64,000 bases of DNA from Sporobolomyces roseus (lineage: Eukaryota > Basidiomycota > Microbotryomycetes > Sporidiobolales > Sporidiobolaceae), in NCBI GenBank assembly GCA_016617785.1, contig JADILM010000001.1:806001-870000 (forward strand), written 5' to 3'. The position numbers and the translations under genes were made by a program. The notes beneath the pieces were generated by a model. The model searched no databases. It was not told where the DNA came from and was given only the letters and a program-made list of their open reading frames with translations. Shown one piece after another: positions 1 through 11,653 of the stretch. How positions within the stretch are numbered: position 1 is the stretch's first letter; every line of letters starts with the position of its first letter.

Positions 1-3000
1 CAGCGAAAGAAGACCTCAAGTCAAAGACAAAGATTGAAGGATGGGTCTTACCGAAACCTGAATCTGCTGTGAGTTATTCTCAACTCGTGTGACTCGTCTG
101 ATGACGGCCTTGGAAGTGATGGGAAGCTACTCGGGTGCTGATGATGACTTTTCATCGATGGTTACTCGGATTAGTTCACTCCTCCTTCACATTGGAGTAA
201 TGCAGATATGTAGGTTCAGATTTCTTTATTGGCGGTCTCTGTGTACTATCGCACTACTCGGAGCTGACCGAAGATTGCTCTGGGTTGATTTCGATCGTAT
301 GCAGGGAGCCAGTTCGCCCTGAGGATTGCACCTGGACGACAACTACCTTCTTACTTTACTGGATGTCTGATCTCATCAACGCTGGTAGTTGGAGTCAGGT
401 ACGCTTCCACTGCTGCTGCTCTCTTCTACGAAAGCCTTCGGCTGACGGATTGTGTTGCTCTATATCCGCTGCCTTCATCTCCGATCTTTCTATACCCTTG
501 CTTTGCTTGATTTCGCTCGGAAATAGGTCAGCAGGTGTGTTGGGCCTCCTCTGACCGCTGCCTACATTCTTGTGCTGACTTGTTATCGTTGTCGTCTCAA
601 AGTTTTGTGTCGCTCGGTCTGACTTGGTGGGAAGGAGTGATTTGTACTTTCGTCGGAGGATTCTTCATCTCTTGCTTGGTTCGTTCCCTTCGAGCTCTCT
701 GCTCCTCCTAACACGGGGCTGACATCTGCTCTCGATACAGATCTCGGCCAACGGTATCATCGGTACGCTTGACACCTCGACTTCGTCGTTTCGTCGTCTC
801 TTCGGAAAAGTTCGCTTTCTTGATTTCTCATACTTCGCTCTCTTCCACCAGGTGCTCGCCTACACGTTCCTTTCGCTATCTCGGCTCGTGCTGCATAGTG
901 AGCCGAATCACCCATCTCTTCGCTCGCGCACCTGAGCTAAACTCTGCTTTCCTTCTGTCTCGCAGCGGATACTGGTTCTCTCGATTCGCCGTCGTCTCTC
1001 GTGCTGTCATCGCCATGTTCTGGTTGAGTGTCAACAGTTACCGTACGTTGCTCAGCTTCTTGCGCAACGCGTCGAGATGAGCTGACACCCCGAATCCTTT
1101 CCACCTTAATCAGAGGGAGGAACTGGAATCCGTATCTGCTTGACCGCCATCTGGCCTTCCTTTGCAAGATTCCCGAATCACCTTTCCGAATCCTCTGGGA
1201 CGACCTCCTCCGCCTTCCTCTGTTTCTTCCTCTTCTGGCTCTTCCAATTCCCTCTCTGCCTCATCCACCCCCGCAAGCTTCGTCCTCTCTTCATCCTCAA
1301 GGGTGTCACTCTACCTGTCGTTGCGGTAGGCATGACCATTTGTGAGTTCATCGTTCCAGTCCGAATTGAACCTTGACTGAATACTGAAGATTCTTGCCGT
1401 GTCAGGGTGCATCGTCAAAGCTGGAGATCAAGCCTCAACTGTTCTTCGAGAGTGAGTACAGATCTCTCACTTTTCGATTACGCTCGGAGACGAGTCAGAG
1501 TGATCGTCCTCGTCGAGTGGTCTGACTAATTTTCGTTCTCCCTCGAACAGATCTCCTCGCTTGTCCGGTATCGAGCATTGGTTCGCGGTGATGACTGCCA
1601 TCAACTCTTGCATGTCCACCTGGTCCACCCTTTCCCTCAACGTAAGCTCGCTTGCCTTTCAACAACATCCCGCTCCCGACGAACCTTTCTTCTCTTTTCC
1701 CTCTCTCTCCCTCTTCCGTCCTTTCCTCGTCCTTTCCTTGGCTCCTCTCGCGAGCCTACGTCGCTCTTGTGAATGATCTGCTGACCTCCTCGTTCTTGCA
1801 TGCAGATCGGAGACATGAGTCGATATTCGAAGAAACCCACTTCGGCTGCGATGCAACTCGCCATCATCCCCTCACTCTGGACTATCTGCGCTATCTTCGG
1901 CTCCATCTCAGCAAACATGACCACTGTCATTCCCATCTATCAAGGAAAGTCGATCTACCAGCCGTTCGACATCATCGAAAACGGAGGATGGCTCGATACT
2001 TCCCCTGGACGTGCTGCTGCCTTCTTCTGTAGCGCCGCTTGGGCGATCGGAAATATGTGCGATTCTATCCATTCACATCTGGTAGTGTTCTGCGTTACTG
2101 ACGATGAATTGTAAACAGGACAACGGTGATTTTCTTCTCCCTCAGATATTTCGCGAGCTACCAGACTAAATTTGACTATCCTGCTCGCAGAACATCACGG
2201 CCAACTCGATCTCAGCTGCCAACGATCTCGCTTCCCTCTTCCCCAAGTGGGTCGATATCCGACGAGGACAAATCTTCGTTCTCATCGTCGGTTGCTTCGC
2301 TTTTGCGTGAGTCCTTTTCTCTATCAATCTCGACCCTCGAAGGCAAACCAGAAGCTGACGCATCAATTAAATACAGTCCTTGGAAGGTGTTGGCATCAGC
2401 ATCGGCTTTCCTCTCCTTCATGGCTTCTTATGCCATCGTTTTGACTCCTCGTGAGCTTTCTTTCGATTCTCTCGTTCTGTTTCAGTTTCTCTCGTACTGA
2501 CGTCACTCCCCTCGTTAGTCGCTGCCATTCTCTCCGCCGATTACTTCTTCGTAAAGAAGAGAAAGTACAACGTACCCGAGCTTTACGACTTCTCCGGAAT
2601 TTACGGATACAAGAAAGGTTTCAACCTTGCCGCCGTCGCTGCTCTCCTCATCTCCATTCCTCCTAATGGTACGGTCTTCTCGCTCTCTCAGCTAAAGACT
2701 GTAGCTAACATCAATCATATTTCACAGTCCCAGGAATGATCAACAGTTTGAACTCGGATATCACGATCGGAAACGCCAAATACATCTAGTGAGTGTTTCC
2801 GCTGTCATCGCCATCCCTCGCCTATCGCATACTGACTTCCCTTTCATCTCTAGCTGCATGGCGTGTATCTACGGTATTTCGACTTCGATGGCTGCCCTCG
2901 TTCTCTTCAGCCGACTCTTCCCCGATCACAACTCGCTCATCGCCGAAGCTGTCGACGCACACGATGTCCTCGACGGTCTCGTACCCGGTTACGAACATCT

Positions 3001-3085
3001 CTCTCGAAAGGACGTCGGTACCAACAGTCTCACTTCAACCGAGAAGAAGCTCGAAGAAGCAGAGACAGATATCGTCGCTGTCTAG
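1..3085 (+). CDS. NCS1-family permease (uracil/allantoin type), 5'-partial
   Basis: This is a plasma-membrane symporter of the NCS1 family (Fur4/Dal4/Thi7-like), which imports nucleobases, allantoin or related compounds. The 5' end lies before base 1; the first visible exon (to 68) reads KSKTKIEGWVLPKPESA. Spliced family motifs follow: WSNADMEPVRPEDCTW, WMSDLINAGSWSQ, LGLTWWEG, ISANGIIG, WFAVMTAINS, IGDMSRYSKKP, NITANSISAANDL, PKWVDIRRGQ and LSADYFFVKKRKYNVPELY. Together they cover most of the expected 12 membrane segments. The C-terminal tail is acidic and cytosolic-looking and ends at the stop at 3083-3085. About 13 introns are needed. Two exons are only 8 nt (527-534) and 7 nt (2119-2125); both are required to keep frame and family motifs. 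The exact substrate cannot be read from sequence. Family call is firm. Confidence 0.9.
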
Positions 3086-3679
3086 TTTTTCGCAATTCTC
3101 TCTCTCCTGTCATATTATAGATTGGTCGCGTGGATATCATAGATAGATAGCTTCCGTGTTCTCCCTTCTTCTGTAACGTTAAGTAGTGGCTTTTAGTAAA
3201 AAGGTTTGAAGTCTTGTTGGGTTCCGTCTCTTTTGTCGTATTCTTCTCTTTTCCCTTGTTTTATGTCGAAATGAAATCACGTTTAGTAGCATCTCCCCGT
3301 CAAGTCCGTTGCTCCGTCAACATGTCTCCTTCTGGCTGCTACACATCGAGAATTTGAGCTGTTGCGATCAAGTTGCGAAAAGAAAACAAAGCATTTCATG
3401 GCTTTGTTCTCGTTCGACCCTTTTCGCTTCATCTCTTGCCGTCCTGAACCGCTAGCTACTGAGGCGATCTCACGATTGGCTTGAACCCCGAGGCAAGGAC
3501 GCTGCGTGTCTCGAGGCATCCAGACGAACGCCGCATGCACTTTCGAAAAGCTTTTGTTCTCCTCTGGATGCGTTCCTTTCTTTGCGCTCCTTCGCTCTCG
3601 GCGGACGCGGCAAGAGACTTATGAAACAAATAATGCATTGGATATCAAGTAACGAACTAAGGAATGATAACGGAAGCAA
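3086..3679. other. Convergent intergenic region
   Basis: This stretch lies between the 3' ends of the permease and the quinone oxidoreductase. It is T-rich just after the permease stop, as expected for a 3' UTR. It holds only short overlapping open frames without family resemblance. One TTGCGAAA octamer sits at 3373. I see no gene here. Confidence 0.6.
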
Positions 3680-5403
3680 CTACAACTTCGATCGCTCGTT
3701 CTCCTTCTTGACCCGAACGACGGCTTTACCCCAAGTCTCCCTCGCTCCAAGTGCTTTCAATCCCGCAGGGACGCTCTCAAGACCTCTTCAGACACGAGTA
3801 GACACGGTCAGCTCTCGATTCACCAACTGAAAAAGCGTGTACACTGACTCGAAGATCTTCTCGAAAGCGACACCTCTGACTTTCTTCTGCTCGAATAGAT
3901 CGAGAAGCGCTCCCCAGACACCCGGGATAGCCTCAGGTTCTTTCCCGATATAAGCACCCCTGTTTACGATAGGAATGAGGGTCAGCAAATTCGAGGGGAA
4001 ACAGAACGAATAGCTCGAGTCCGCTTCAAAGAGTAAGAAATTCAAGGCTTACCAGTGTACACCCATCGCAGTACAGTTCTTCAATAAGAGCAAGTTTGCG
4101 GGAATCTGTTCGGATCAGAACGCAAGTCAGCTTGATGCGAAGGAGAAAGGAGAAATAGACATCGAGAGAAACGGACCTTTTCGATTGTTCCTCCTGCGAA
4201 ACCGACGATGACGATACGTCCATTCCAAGCGATACACTTCAACGAAGGTACGACGAGTCCAACAGGATCATAGATGCTGTATACATAAGCAATGTGTCAG
4301 TTTCAGCGTTTCCTGCATGCAGAAGATGCGACTTACATATCAGCTCCGTGACCATCAGTAATCTTTTGTACCTCCTTCTGCCATCCTTCTTTAGTGTAGT
4401 CGACGAGATGATCCGCTCCGTAACGCTTGCAAACTTCGAGCTTTGCTTTCGACCCAGCAGTTGCGATAACGTTTGCTCCCATAGCTTTCGCGATCTGTAC
4501 GGCGGCGAGACCGACTATATCGACGAGAGGAGTCAGTCAAATCCTCAGATGATAGCAGTCAGAAAGTGAGGGAAACTTACCACCTCCAGCAGCGGCCTGC
4601 GAAATCGAGAAACAAGCTTTGGGTCAGTCCGCAATCTCAAAGCCCGACCAAACACCGTCCTTCTCGATGATGCAGTACATCATAGAAAGAAAAGAAAGAA
4701 AGCGAGATGTAGACTCACATGTACGAGAACCCAATCTCCTTCTTTTACATTCGCACGATTCACGAGTCCAGCATAACTAGTCGGCATAGTAACGTACAAC
4801 CCGGCAGCCTCTTCCATTCCCATATTGTGAGGGATCTCGATCAGTTTGCGGTAGTCTACAGCGATCTTTTCGGCGTAGGCTCCTTGACCTGCTCCGAACA
4901 CTCGAGTTTTGCCCGGAATGTAATCGCATCCGTCGGGGATTGGAGAGGAGGCACTGATGACTCCAGAGAATTCAGCACCTAGATAAAGAGGGAGTAAACC
5001 GGAAGGGGAGGAGGGGAATCGAGACAATGAGGAAGGAGGGTGCGAAAGGGAAAGAGGGAAAGTTGCGAAACGATCAGTCAGCTCAGAGTCCTCTCGTTTA
5101 CTGCCATCCCTCGCCCGATATCCCTGAACTGACGAGTGTGACATACCAGCGACATAAGGGAAAGGAGGTTTGTGTTGATATTTGCCCTGCGAAACGAGAA
5201 CAGTTGTCATCAACTTCTCTCATCTGAGGCCCTGTTGATAGGAGAGTACTCACCTCGATCTGTAGCAAGTCAAAGAAGTTCAATCCAGCGCAATAGACGT
5301 CGACGATCACTTCATCTTCTCCCGCTTTCGGTTCGGGACAATCCTTCAACCTCGCTTCGAGTTCTTCAAACTTGATGTTCTTTTCAATTTGGTAGCCTCG
5401 CAT
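3680..5403 (-). CDS. Zinc-free MDR quinone oxidoreductase (QOR2-like)
   Basis: Predicted NAD(P)H:quinone oxidoreductase of the medium-chain dehydrogenase/reductase superfamily, about 345 residues when spliced, likely cytosolic. The start at 5403 gives MRGYQIEKNIKFEELEARL. An N-terminal GroES-like fold follows (CAGLNFFDLLQIE, PFPYVAG, AEFSGVI, VFGAGQGAYAEK). Next come GDWVLVH and the nucleotide-binding loop AAAGGVGLAAVQIAKAMGA. The zinc-ligand cysteines of classical alcohol dehydrogenases are absent. The loop is encoded partly by a 16-nt exon at 4581-4596. The last exon (GLESVPAGLKALGARETWGK, stop at 3680-3682) joins after VYTLFQ through an intron starting GTTGGT. That C-terminus matches the usual family ending. 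The physiological substrate is unknown. Confidence 0.88.
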
Positions 5404-5985
5404 AGTAGTATTAGTCGTGTGCTGTAAGGGAGTGAAGAAAGAGTCGGAAGTGAAGTGGAGAAACGAGAGAGAGAAGAGAGAGAAGTTTCTCGGTTCTTCG
5501 GGTTACTCTTTCCGCTTCTCCCATCAACTCGATATTGTGGAGACTGATCAGTAATCCATCAGTGAACTCTATCTCAACCTGACAAGCCTACCCGACAGCT
5601 TCCATCTCCCTCCCTCGCTCTTGTCACCTGTTCCTTCTCCTCCTCTGATATGCACCGCTATCTCTCGCTTATCACTATCGACAGACTATTCTCCAACACC
5701 AGGACTCTAAGGAAGTACTAGGGAAAAGATGAGATTCTCAGTACTGCGCTAATACGGTCAATTTACATCGCAGTCCCGCTGCGACTGATCAAATTCGAGG
5801 TCAAATGCTGCTTCTGTTTGCTGCTTTGCTTCTTACATCTTGGTGTCCTCCTGTCAGTCTGATTGAGTGGGTCCCAAAGTAAGTGCTCCTCTCTTTTCAT
5901 CATCTATGGATCCGCTGACTGAACCTCGATCCACGGTGTTTCGCAGTCCTTTCGACACTACAACACGATTCTAGCAGGGTGCAAC
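5404..5985. other. Divergent intergenic region with a probable 5' UTR intron
   Basis: This region separates the divergent starts of the oxidoreductase and the membrane-protein gene. Near its right end, 5879-5946 has the form of a local intron: a GTAAGT donor, a CGCTGACTG branch-like site and a CGCAG acceptor. It would lie in the 5' leader of the gene starting at 5986. No other coding potential was seen. Confidence 0.5.
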
Positions 5986-7039
5986 ATGAAGTCGCTTACT
6001 CTATCGTTGCTCGTAGCTAGTCTTGGTGCGTCCCGATTCATTCTTGAGTTGTCGGCTCGGAATCCATCCTAATTCTCGCGTTTCCGTTCTCACAGCTCTC
6101 CTCGCTTCGCAAACTCGAGCCGTTCCTTTCGAGACACCATTGTCCAACATTCTTGATCCCAGTGATAGTCAGAACAGCGATGTAGTATCGAACACCGATC
6201 ACCACGCGCAGTACCCTTCGGCTTCGAGATTCGATAATGTCGCTACGTCCCATCAACTGCCGACCAAGTTCCATCCTGCTCTGGACGATTCAACCGGTGG
6301 ACTCAATACAGTACCCGTCCGAGACGCGTTGAGGGAGGAGAAGGAAGACGGCTACTTTGACGAACTATTCCGCGCCGTTTCTCGACCTGAACGCCCATTC
6401 AACGGTCCTCCCGATCGCAACCAAGATCGCGGGAGAAAGTCGCCTGAAGGTCGTCGTCCCTCTCGTCAAGGAAAGCGTCCAGGTCCAAAATCCTTCCCTC
6501 GTCGTCGAGGAGATAATGGAGGTCCTCGTCGCCACGAAGGAGAGCCAAAGCGTCGTCCGCCTCCACCTGATCGCCCTCGACGAGGTCATGAAGATCACTC
6601 AGAACTCCCACCACCGCCATCTCCTCGATTCCCTCTGTACCCTGGAGTAGGCAGACCTCCTTTCGAATCGATTCCTCCTCATCCTCGTAAACCCAATTCA
6701 CCTTCGCTCCAAGACCACTCCCGCCCGCGTCACGACTCCTTTCATCCTCATCATGGATGTCATGATCGACCTCGAGCCCCTCACTCCTTCTCTTCGTCGA
6801 TAGTTCACCGGTTCCTTCGAATCTCTCGCCATCCTTTCTTTCATGTACTCGTCAATTTCGCTCAGCTGGCACTCGCTACATTCGTCATCATCAAGCTGTG
6901 GAAGAGCTGGAAGGCATGGAAGAATGGTCGAGAGGGGAGAGTTAGACTGGAGGAAGACGAACAGGAGGAGAAAGGGGTCGCAAAGGTCGGAAACGGGAAT
7001 GAAGTTGCGGAAGTCGAAGGGAAAGCGTCGAATGTCTGA
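5986..7039 (+). CDS. Unrecognised Arg/Pro-rich type I membrane protein
   Basis: I do not recognise this family. Two exons (5986-6025 and 6096-7039) encode 327 residues. The N-terminus MKSLTLSLLVASLALLASQT is a clear signal peptide, and it appears only after the 70-nt intron is removed; the longer unspliced frame from 6023 lacks it. A predicted luminal or extracellular region of about 250 residues follows. It is very rich in Arg, Pro, Gly, His and Asp, with runs such as RPPPPDRPRR and PPPPSPRFP and many dibasic pairs. One hydrophobic helix near residue 285 (VNFAQLALATFVIIKLW) is followed by a KSWKAWKNGR basic stop-transfer segment and a Glu-rich tail. It could be a cell-wall-anchored or secretory-pathway protein. 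No enzymatic motif is visible. Confidence 0.7.
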
Positions 7040-7330
7040 AGGGAGGGATATTCGTCGGTCTGGGCTGTCTTTGATCAGGCTTTCTTCTGTCTCTTTCAGA
7101 AGATCTTTCGTCGAAACTCCGAGTTTTAGAATATTGCGAAATTGAACTTGTCTCCAACTTTTGCATAGTGCTCTCACTCCCCCATTGCAACACAGACGCT
7201 CAGTCAGCGCACAACGCATTCGAACAGCGTTAAGCGAGAGAATTCTGTTCGTGCGAACCAGTTGCGAAACTTGGAAAAGTGTGACTTTTTTTCAAGTCTC
7301 ATCTCGACCATTCACTCAACTCTCTCGAAC

Positions 7331-9967
7331 ATGGCGAAAAGCAAGACTGGAGTAGTCAGTGGTAAACCCAACGTAGCTAGTGGAGGTAGATTCGATGCTC
7401 GTGAGTAGCTTTCGTCCTCTCTATTTATCTCAATGGAAAGTTTGTAGCGTCATGCATCTCGAACGAAGCAATAACACTCGAGGATGGGCTGGAGTTGAAT
7501 GAAGGAGATAGAGTGGATGAGCCCAGGATCGTCCAGCTATCGAACAAGGCAATGGAAATCAAGGATGTTGGGTGGAAGACTCTCGCATGAAATTACTTCG
7601 GCCTACAGATTGCGACTCCTACAGCTACTGAGAGATTACTGACACATTTGATACTTGATCTACTATAGTTGCACTACACGCAGGGTCCGACTCTGAAGAT
7701 GAACGACCTCAACCCGCTACTTCGACTTCGACCTCAAACTCTCTCACTCCCTCAAAGAAAGCACTAGCACGCCAACGAGCAAAACTTCGCAAAAAGTCAT
7801 CTTCGAACCTCAATGGAAACAGTAATGGAGAAGAAGACAGTGAAGCATCTTCAATCGGTCCCGCTTCTTCAAGTAATCCTCCCGTTCCAACTCTCCCTTC
7901 GAACCTTCAAACGAATGGTGGAGGAGTACAAAAGGTCGCACAACAGACATTCGAGGCCAAGGAGAAAGTAGTCGAACAGATCAAAGAAGTCATCCCAACC
8001 AAAATCGCAGACCCAGTTCCTCCTTCTTCCTCCGTTTCAGAAACCGATGTCGAATCTCAAGCTGGATACGATGACGAAGAGGACGAAGATGATGAAGAGA
8101 CGATCCCTATCCCTGCCGCATCCCTCAAAACCTCGAACGATCCCATCAGTAATTCTAATACCCCTACTCCCGCTTCCCCTCGTCCCAACTCTCCTTCCAC
8201 CTCCCTCCTCCCCTCTACTTCCGCAACACCAGCACCGAAGGGAGCCTACACTGGAGCAGATCACGATCCAAACAAGAAATTGAAAGCGATTATTCAACGA
8301 ACGGTCGCTGGAGTAGCGATGGCTTCTGGGTTCTTGGGATTCGTCGCGATGGGTCACGTTTACGTCGTCGCACTCGTATTCATCATTCAGGCGATCGTGT
8401 TTAGGGAATTGACGGGGTTGTTCGATGCGGGTTACTCGGGAGCTCATGTTGGAGAAGAAGGGAAAGTTGTGAGATCACCAGAGAGGGAAGCGAAGAGGAA
8501 GGGTAGGAAAGAGGAGAGAGAACGTTGGAGTAGGAGAATGGCTTGGTACGAGCTTCTTTCACTTCTCTCTCGATTCACTAGGCGGGTGACTAATGAGATG
8601 CTTGAATAGGTACTTCTTCGCCGCTACTAATTATTACCTCTACGGCGAATCCCTCATCTACTACTTCAAGCACATCCTCACTCTTCAAGCTTCCTTCCTC
8701 CCCACCGCCTATTCTTTCGCTCAACATCACAGACTGATCAGTTTCGGTTTATACGTTATCGGTGAGTTTCTCAAATTGTCCCCCTCTTCCCAAATCCTGT
8801 TGCTGATTATTAAGGTTCTGTAGGCTTCGTCGGATTCGTTGCGAACCTCTCGAGGGCCAACTTGAGAAGACAATTTGGTCTCTTCGGATGGATTCATATG
8901 TCCCTCTTGCTCATCGTAGTCAGCAGTCATTTCATCGTCAACAACATCCTCGAGGTGCGTTCACTCTTTGCTACTATCGACTGACAGTGCTGATGGTTCG
9001 TTTAGAGAGGTGCACAGGGGATGATTTGGTTCTGGCTTCCCGCGTCTTTGGTTATCATGAACGATATCGCCGCCTACGTCTGTGGTAAGTTCTAATCTCC
9101 CCCCTCAATTCCCGATACTCCAGGCGACTCATACAGATTGCCGCGCTGCAGGTATGCTCTTTGGCCGACACCAACTTATCAAGTTGTCTCCGAAAAAGAC
9201 TGTCGAAGGTTTCGTCGGAGCTTTCTTCGTTACTGTCATTTTCGCTGTAGCAGTACGTACTCCTCCTTGTCCAACAACTTCGACTTATTACTGACTCGAG
9301 ATCCGCGAATAGTGGGCTACTCTCTTCATGCGTTACAATTTCATGATCTGCCCAGTTCAAGATCTTTCGACCAACGCTTTCTCCAACATTCAATGCACTC
9401 CCAACCACGTATTCGAATGGAAGAGCTTCCGTCTTCCTGGATCCGTCATCGCTGCTATCGAACCCATCGTCAGTCCTCTCAACTTCACTCTCAATTAACC
9501 TCGCTTAACCTCTAGTGATTGTTATAGACTCGCGGTAAACTCACCTCGATCCCCTGGGCACCTTTCCAACTTCACTCGATCGTCCTCGCTACCTTCGCCT
9601 CTCTCGTCGCACCTTTCGGAGGATTCTTCGCGTCCGGATTCAAGCGTGCATTCAATATCAAAGACTTCGGAGATTCGATCCCTGGTCACGGTGGAATGAC
9701 GGATCGAATGGATTGTCAATTCCTCATGGGACTATTCTCTTACGTGTAAGTTTCTCCTCTCCCTTTTCGTTGAGCAAGAAAAAGGGAGATTGATGAGATT
9801 TGAGGAATAGGTACTACGCTTCATTGATTCGGGAAACTCATGTCACTCCTCAATCGGTACTTGCGGTTGCCATGACCCATTTGACGACGGATCAACAAGT
9901 CGAACTCGTCAAGGCGCTGGGAACTCTCCTTTCTCAAAAAGGAATCAACCCGAGAGCGTTGTGGTGA
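7331..9967 (+). CDS. CDS1: Phosphatidate cytidylyltransferase (CDP-diacylglycerol synthase)
   Basis: Makes CDP-diacylglycerol from phosphatidic acid and CTP, the precursor of phosphatidylinositol, phosphatidylserine and cardiolipin, in the ER membrane. The start at 7331 gives [20 protein letters not shown] Ser- and acid-rich N-terminal tail of about 180 residues follows, then hydrophobic segments from about 8310 ([20 protein letters not shown]). [14 protein letters not shown] and the family signature near 9640-9720 identify the enzyme: [18 protein letters not shown] followed by [10 protein letters not shown]. The protein ends GINPRALW with TGA at 9965-9967. About eight introns are present. 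The first is unusually long (7401-7668, 268 nt). The next gene (TatD) is convergent, 280 nt away. Identification is firm. Confidence 0.95.
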
Positions 9968-10247
9968 TGATCGATGTTGCAAGCAAGGAGGATGAGGGCG
10001 AGAATGAGGACGAAGGATAAAATAGATACACGGAACGAGCCGATGGGAGGAGAGACGAAGAAGATGGAGGATTTTGCATGCTCTTTGTTAATGAACTGTT
10101 TTGTTTGGAATTCGATACCTTTGTTACGCTAGACTTTCTTCTCTCTTTCCTCTGTCGTCGATAGAGTCTTAATCTGTAGTATTCGATATCACATATTCTA
10201 GCAACATTCTTTTCTATCCTATCTAAGATGAAATAAACGACAAGTCT

Positions 10248-11550
10248 CTAAATCCGGTAAACTTTTCGACAGTTCTCCCTTGCTGCTTGCAACACTTTTA
10301 TCGTATCCCACTCTGCAGCGTCCTCCTTAGCCCCCGCTCCTTCGTTGAGGATCTTTGCGATGAATTCAGCCGTCCAAGGTAGAGTTCCGGAGTGATTGAA
10401 TGGAAACTTCTGTTTACTCGTCATCCCCAACGCACTATTGGGTCCAAGATTGCTTGGAGGCATATACGGTGCATCCGTCTCTAGCAGGAACCTGGGCTGA
10501 GCTTCTCCTTGACGTGAGAGCATGTTTCGCAAAACCTCAGGAGTGTTCAGGTTCGAGGAGAACGTGACGACTCCTGTAACTCCGATATAGAGGTTGGGGA
10601 AGAAGTCGAGGAGCTTCGTGGCGAGGGAAGGAGAGTCGGTGAAGCAGTGAACGTGAATTCGAATTGACGAAGGGAGTTCCGAGGTCAGGATTTCGTAGAT
10701 GTCTTCATCTGCTTCTCGAGTATGAATCGTGATCTATCGTGCAGCTTGAACTTAGTTCGATATGGGATGGAAGGGAAGGAAGGGAAGGAAGGGAAGGAAA
10801 CGCACTGCTTTGTCCAATCCAGATTTTAGGGATGCTCTCAGTTGTCGTCGCAAAACGTCCTTCTGGATCTCTCGAGGCGAATTATCGTAGTGATAGTCCA
10901 ATCCGATCTCTCCCCATCCGACACACTCTGTTCGTGCGTGAGCTTCGGTGAAGGCCGCTTCGAGTTCGTCGGTGTAGTTTTCCGCATCATGAGGATGACA
11001 ACCTAGAGAGCACACGCGATCAATATCGACAGCTCGAGACCGACAGAGTGGATGAGCGTACCGATCGCATAGTGATAATCTAGTCCTTCGAGTTCCCTCA
11101 AACTGTTGACAGTCTCATTCCATTCCTCTCGTTTTTTAGGATCACTCGCTTCGCACCACACGTCCACCACTTTCTTGGTTTCGTTCGACTCTGGAGTACA
11201 CAGTGTCGCTCTGATGTAGTCCTTGACGGTAGTATGCTTGCCTTGAGGATACCGCTCTCGGTCTATTTCAAAGAGTATTAATGAGCGAATTCAGGATTGG
11301 AGAGGCGAAACTGCAACGTACAGGCTTGAAACGTTGACCAGATATGAGTATGAGTATCTATGATCTCCACCTCTTGTGCCCTATCCTCCAATGCAGTGTG
11401 CTTAGGGAGAATCAATCGTTCTTCGACTGGTAAAGATTTCGAAGATTTTGAAGAGCGAGAGTTCTTGGCTGGTGGTGGAGGAGTATTGGATGTCGAAGGA
11501 GGATTGCACATGATTGATCTTGATAAAAGGCGAGTCGGACCAAGTCTCAT
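10248..11550 (-). CDS. TatD-family metal-dependent nuclease/hydrolase
   Basis: TatD-type deoxyribonucleases are TIM-barrel metal hydrolases with 3'-5' exonuclease activity, implicated in DNA repair and apoptotic DNA breakdown. The metal-binding motifs are in the expected order: IIDTHTHIW near the N-terminus, AIGCHPHDAENYTD, ECVGWGEIGLDYHYD with the catalytic Glu, AITIHTREADE, IHVHCFTDS and LLETDAPYM. The C-terminus (LQAARENCRKVYRI) is typical. The start at 11550 gives MRLGPTRLLSRSI, a short basic Ser/Leu-rich leader that could target mitochondria; a second in-frame ATG lies about 40 nt further in. A Ser/Lys-rich linker precedes the barrel. Four or five introns are needed. The gene is head-to-head with CCH1 across only 103 nt. 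Confidence 0.9.
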
Positions 11551-11653
11551 GCAATCTGGAGCTGAATGGAGAGAGAAAAGGAGCGAGGTTGACTGACCCG
11601 CAACAACTCACCACGACGACTTAATCACTTTGAGACAGCTCGTTTGAGCTCGT
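11551..11653. promoter_or_regulatory. Compact divergent promoter, TatD nuclease / CCH1
   Basis: Only 103 nt separate the two predicted start codons, so the promoter elements and both 5' leaders must overlap here or extend into the genes. No TATA box is obvious. The assignment rests on geometry alone and depends on both start codons being right. Confidence 0.4.

Noticed and set aside
6698..7219. Minus-strand open frame of 173 codons
   Set aside because: It is antisense to the spliced membrane-protein gene and its composition mirrors that gene. No family motif.
10769..10799. GGAAGGGAA direct repeat
   Set aside because: A short purine run inside a TatD intron; on the transcribed strand it is just a pyrimidine tract. 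Too short to call a mobile element or functional repeat.
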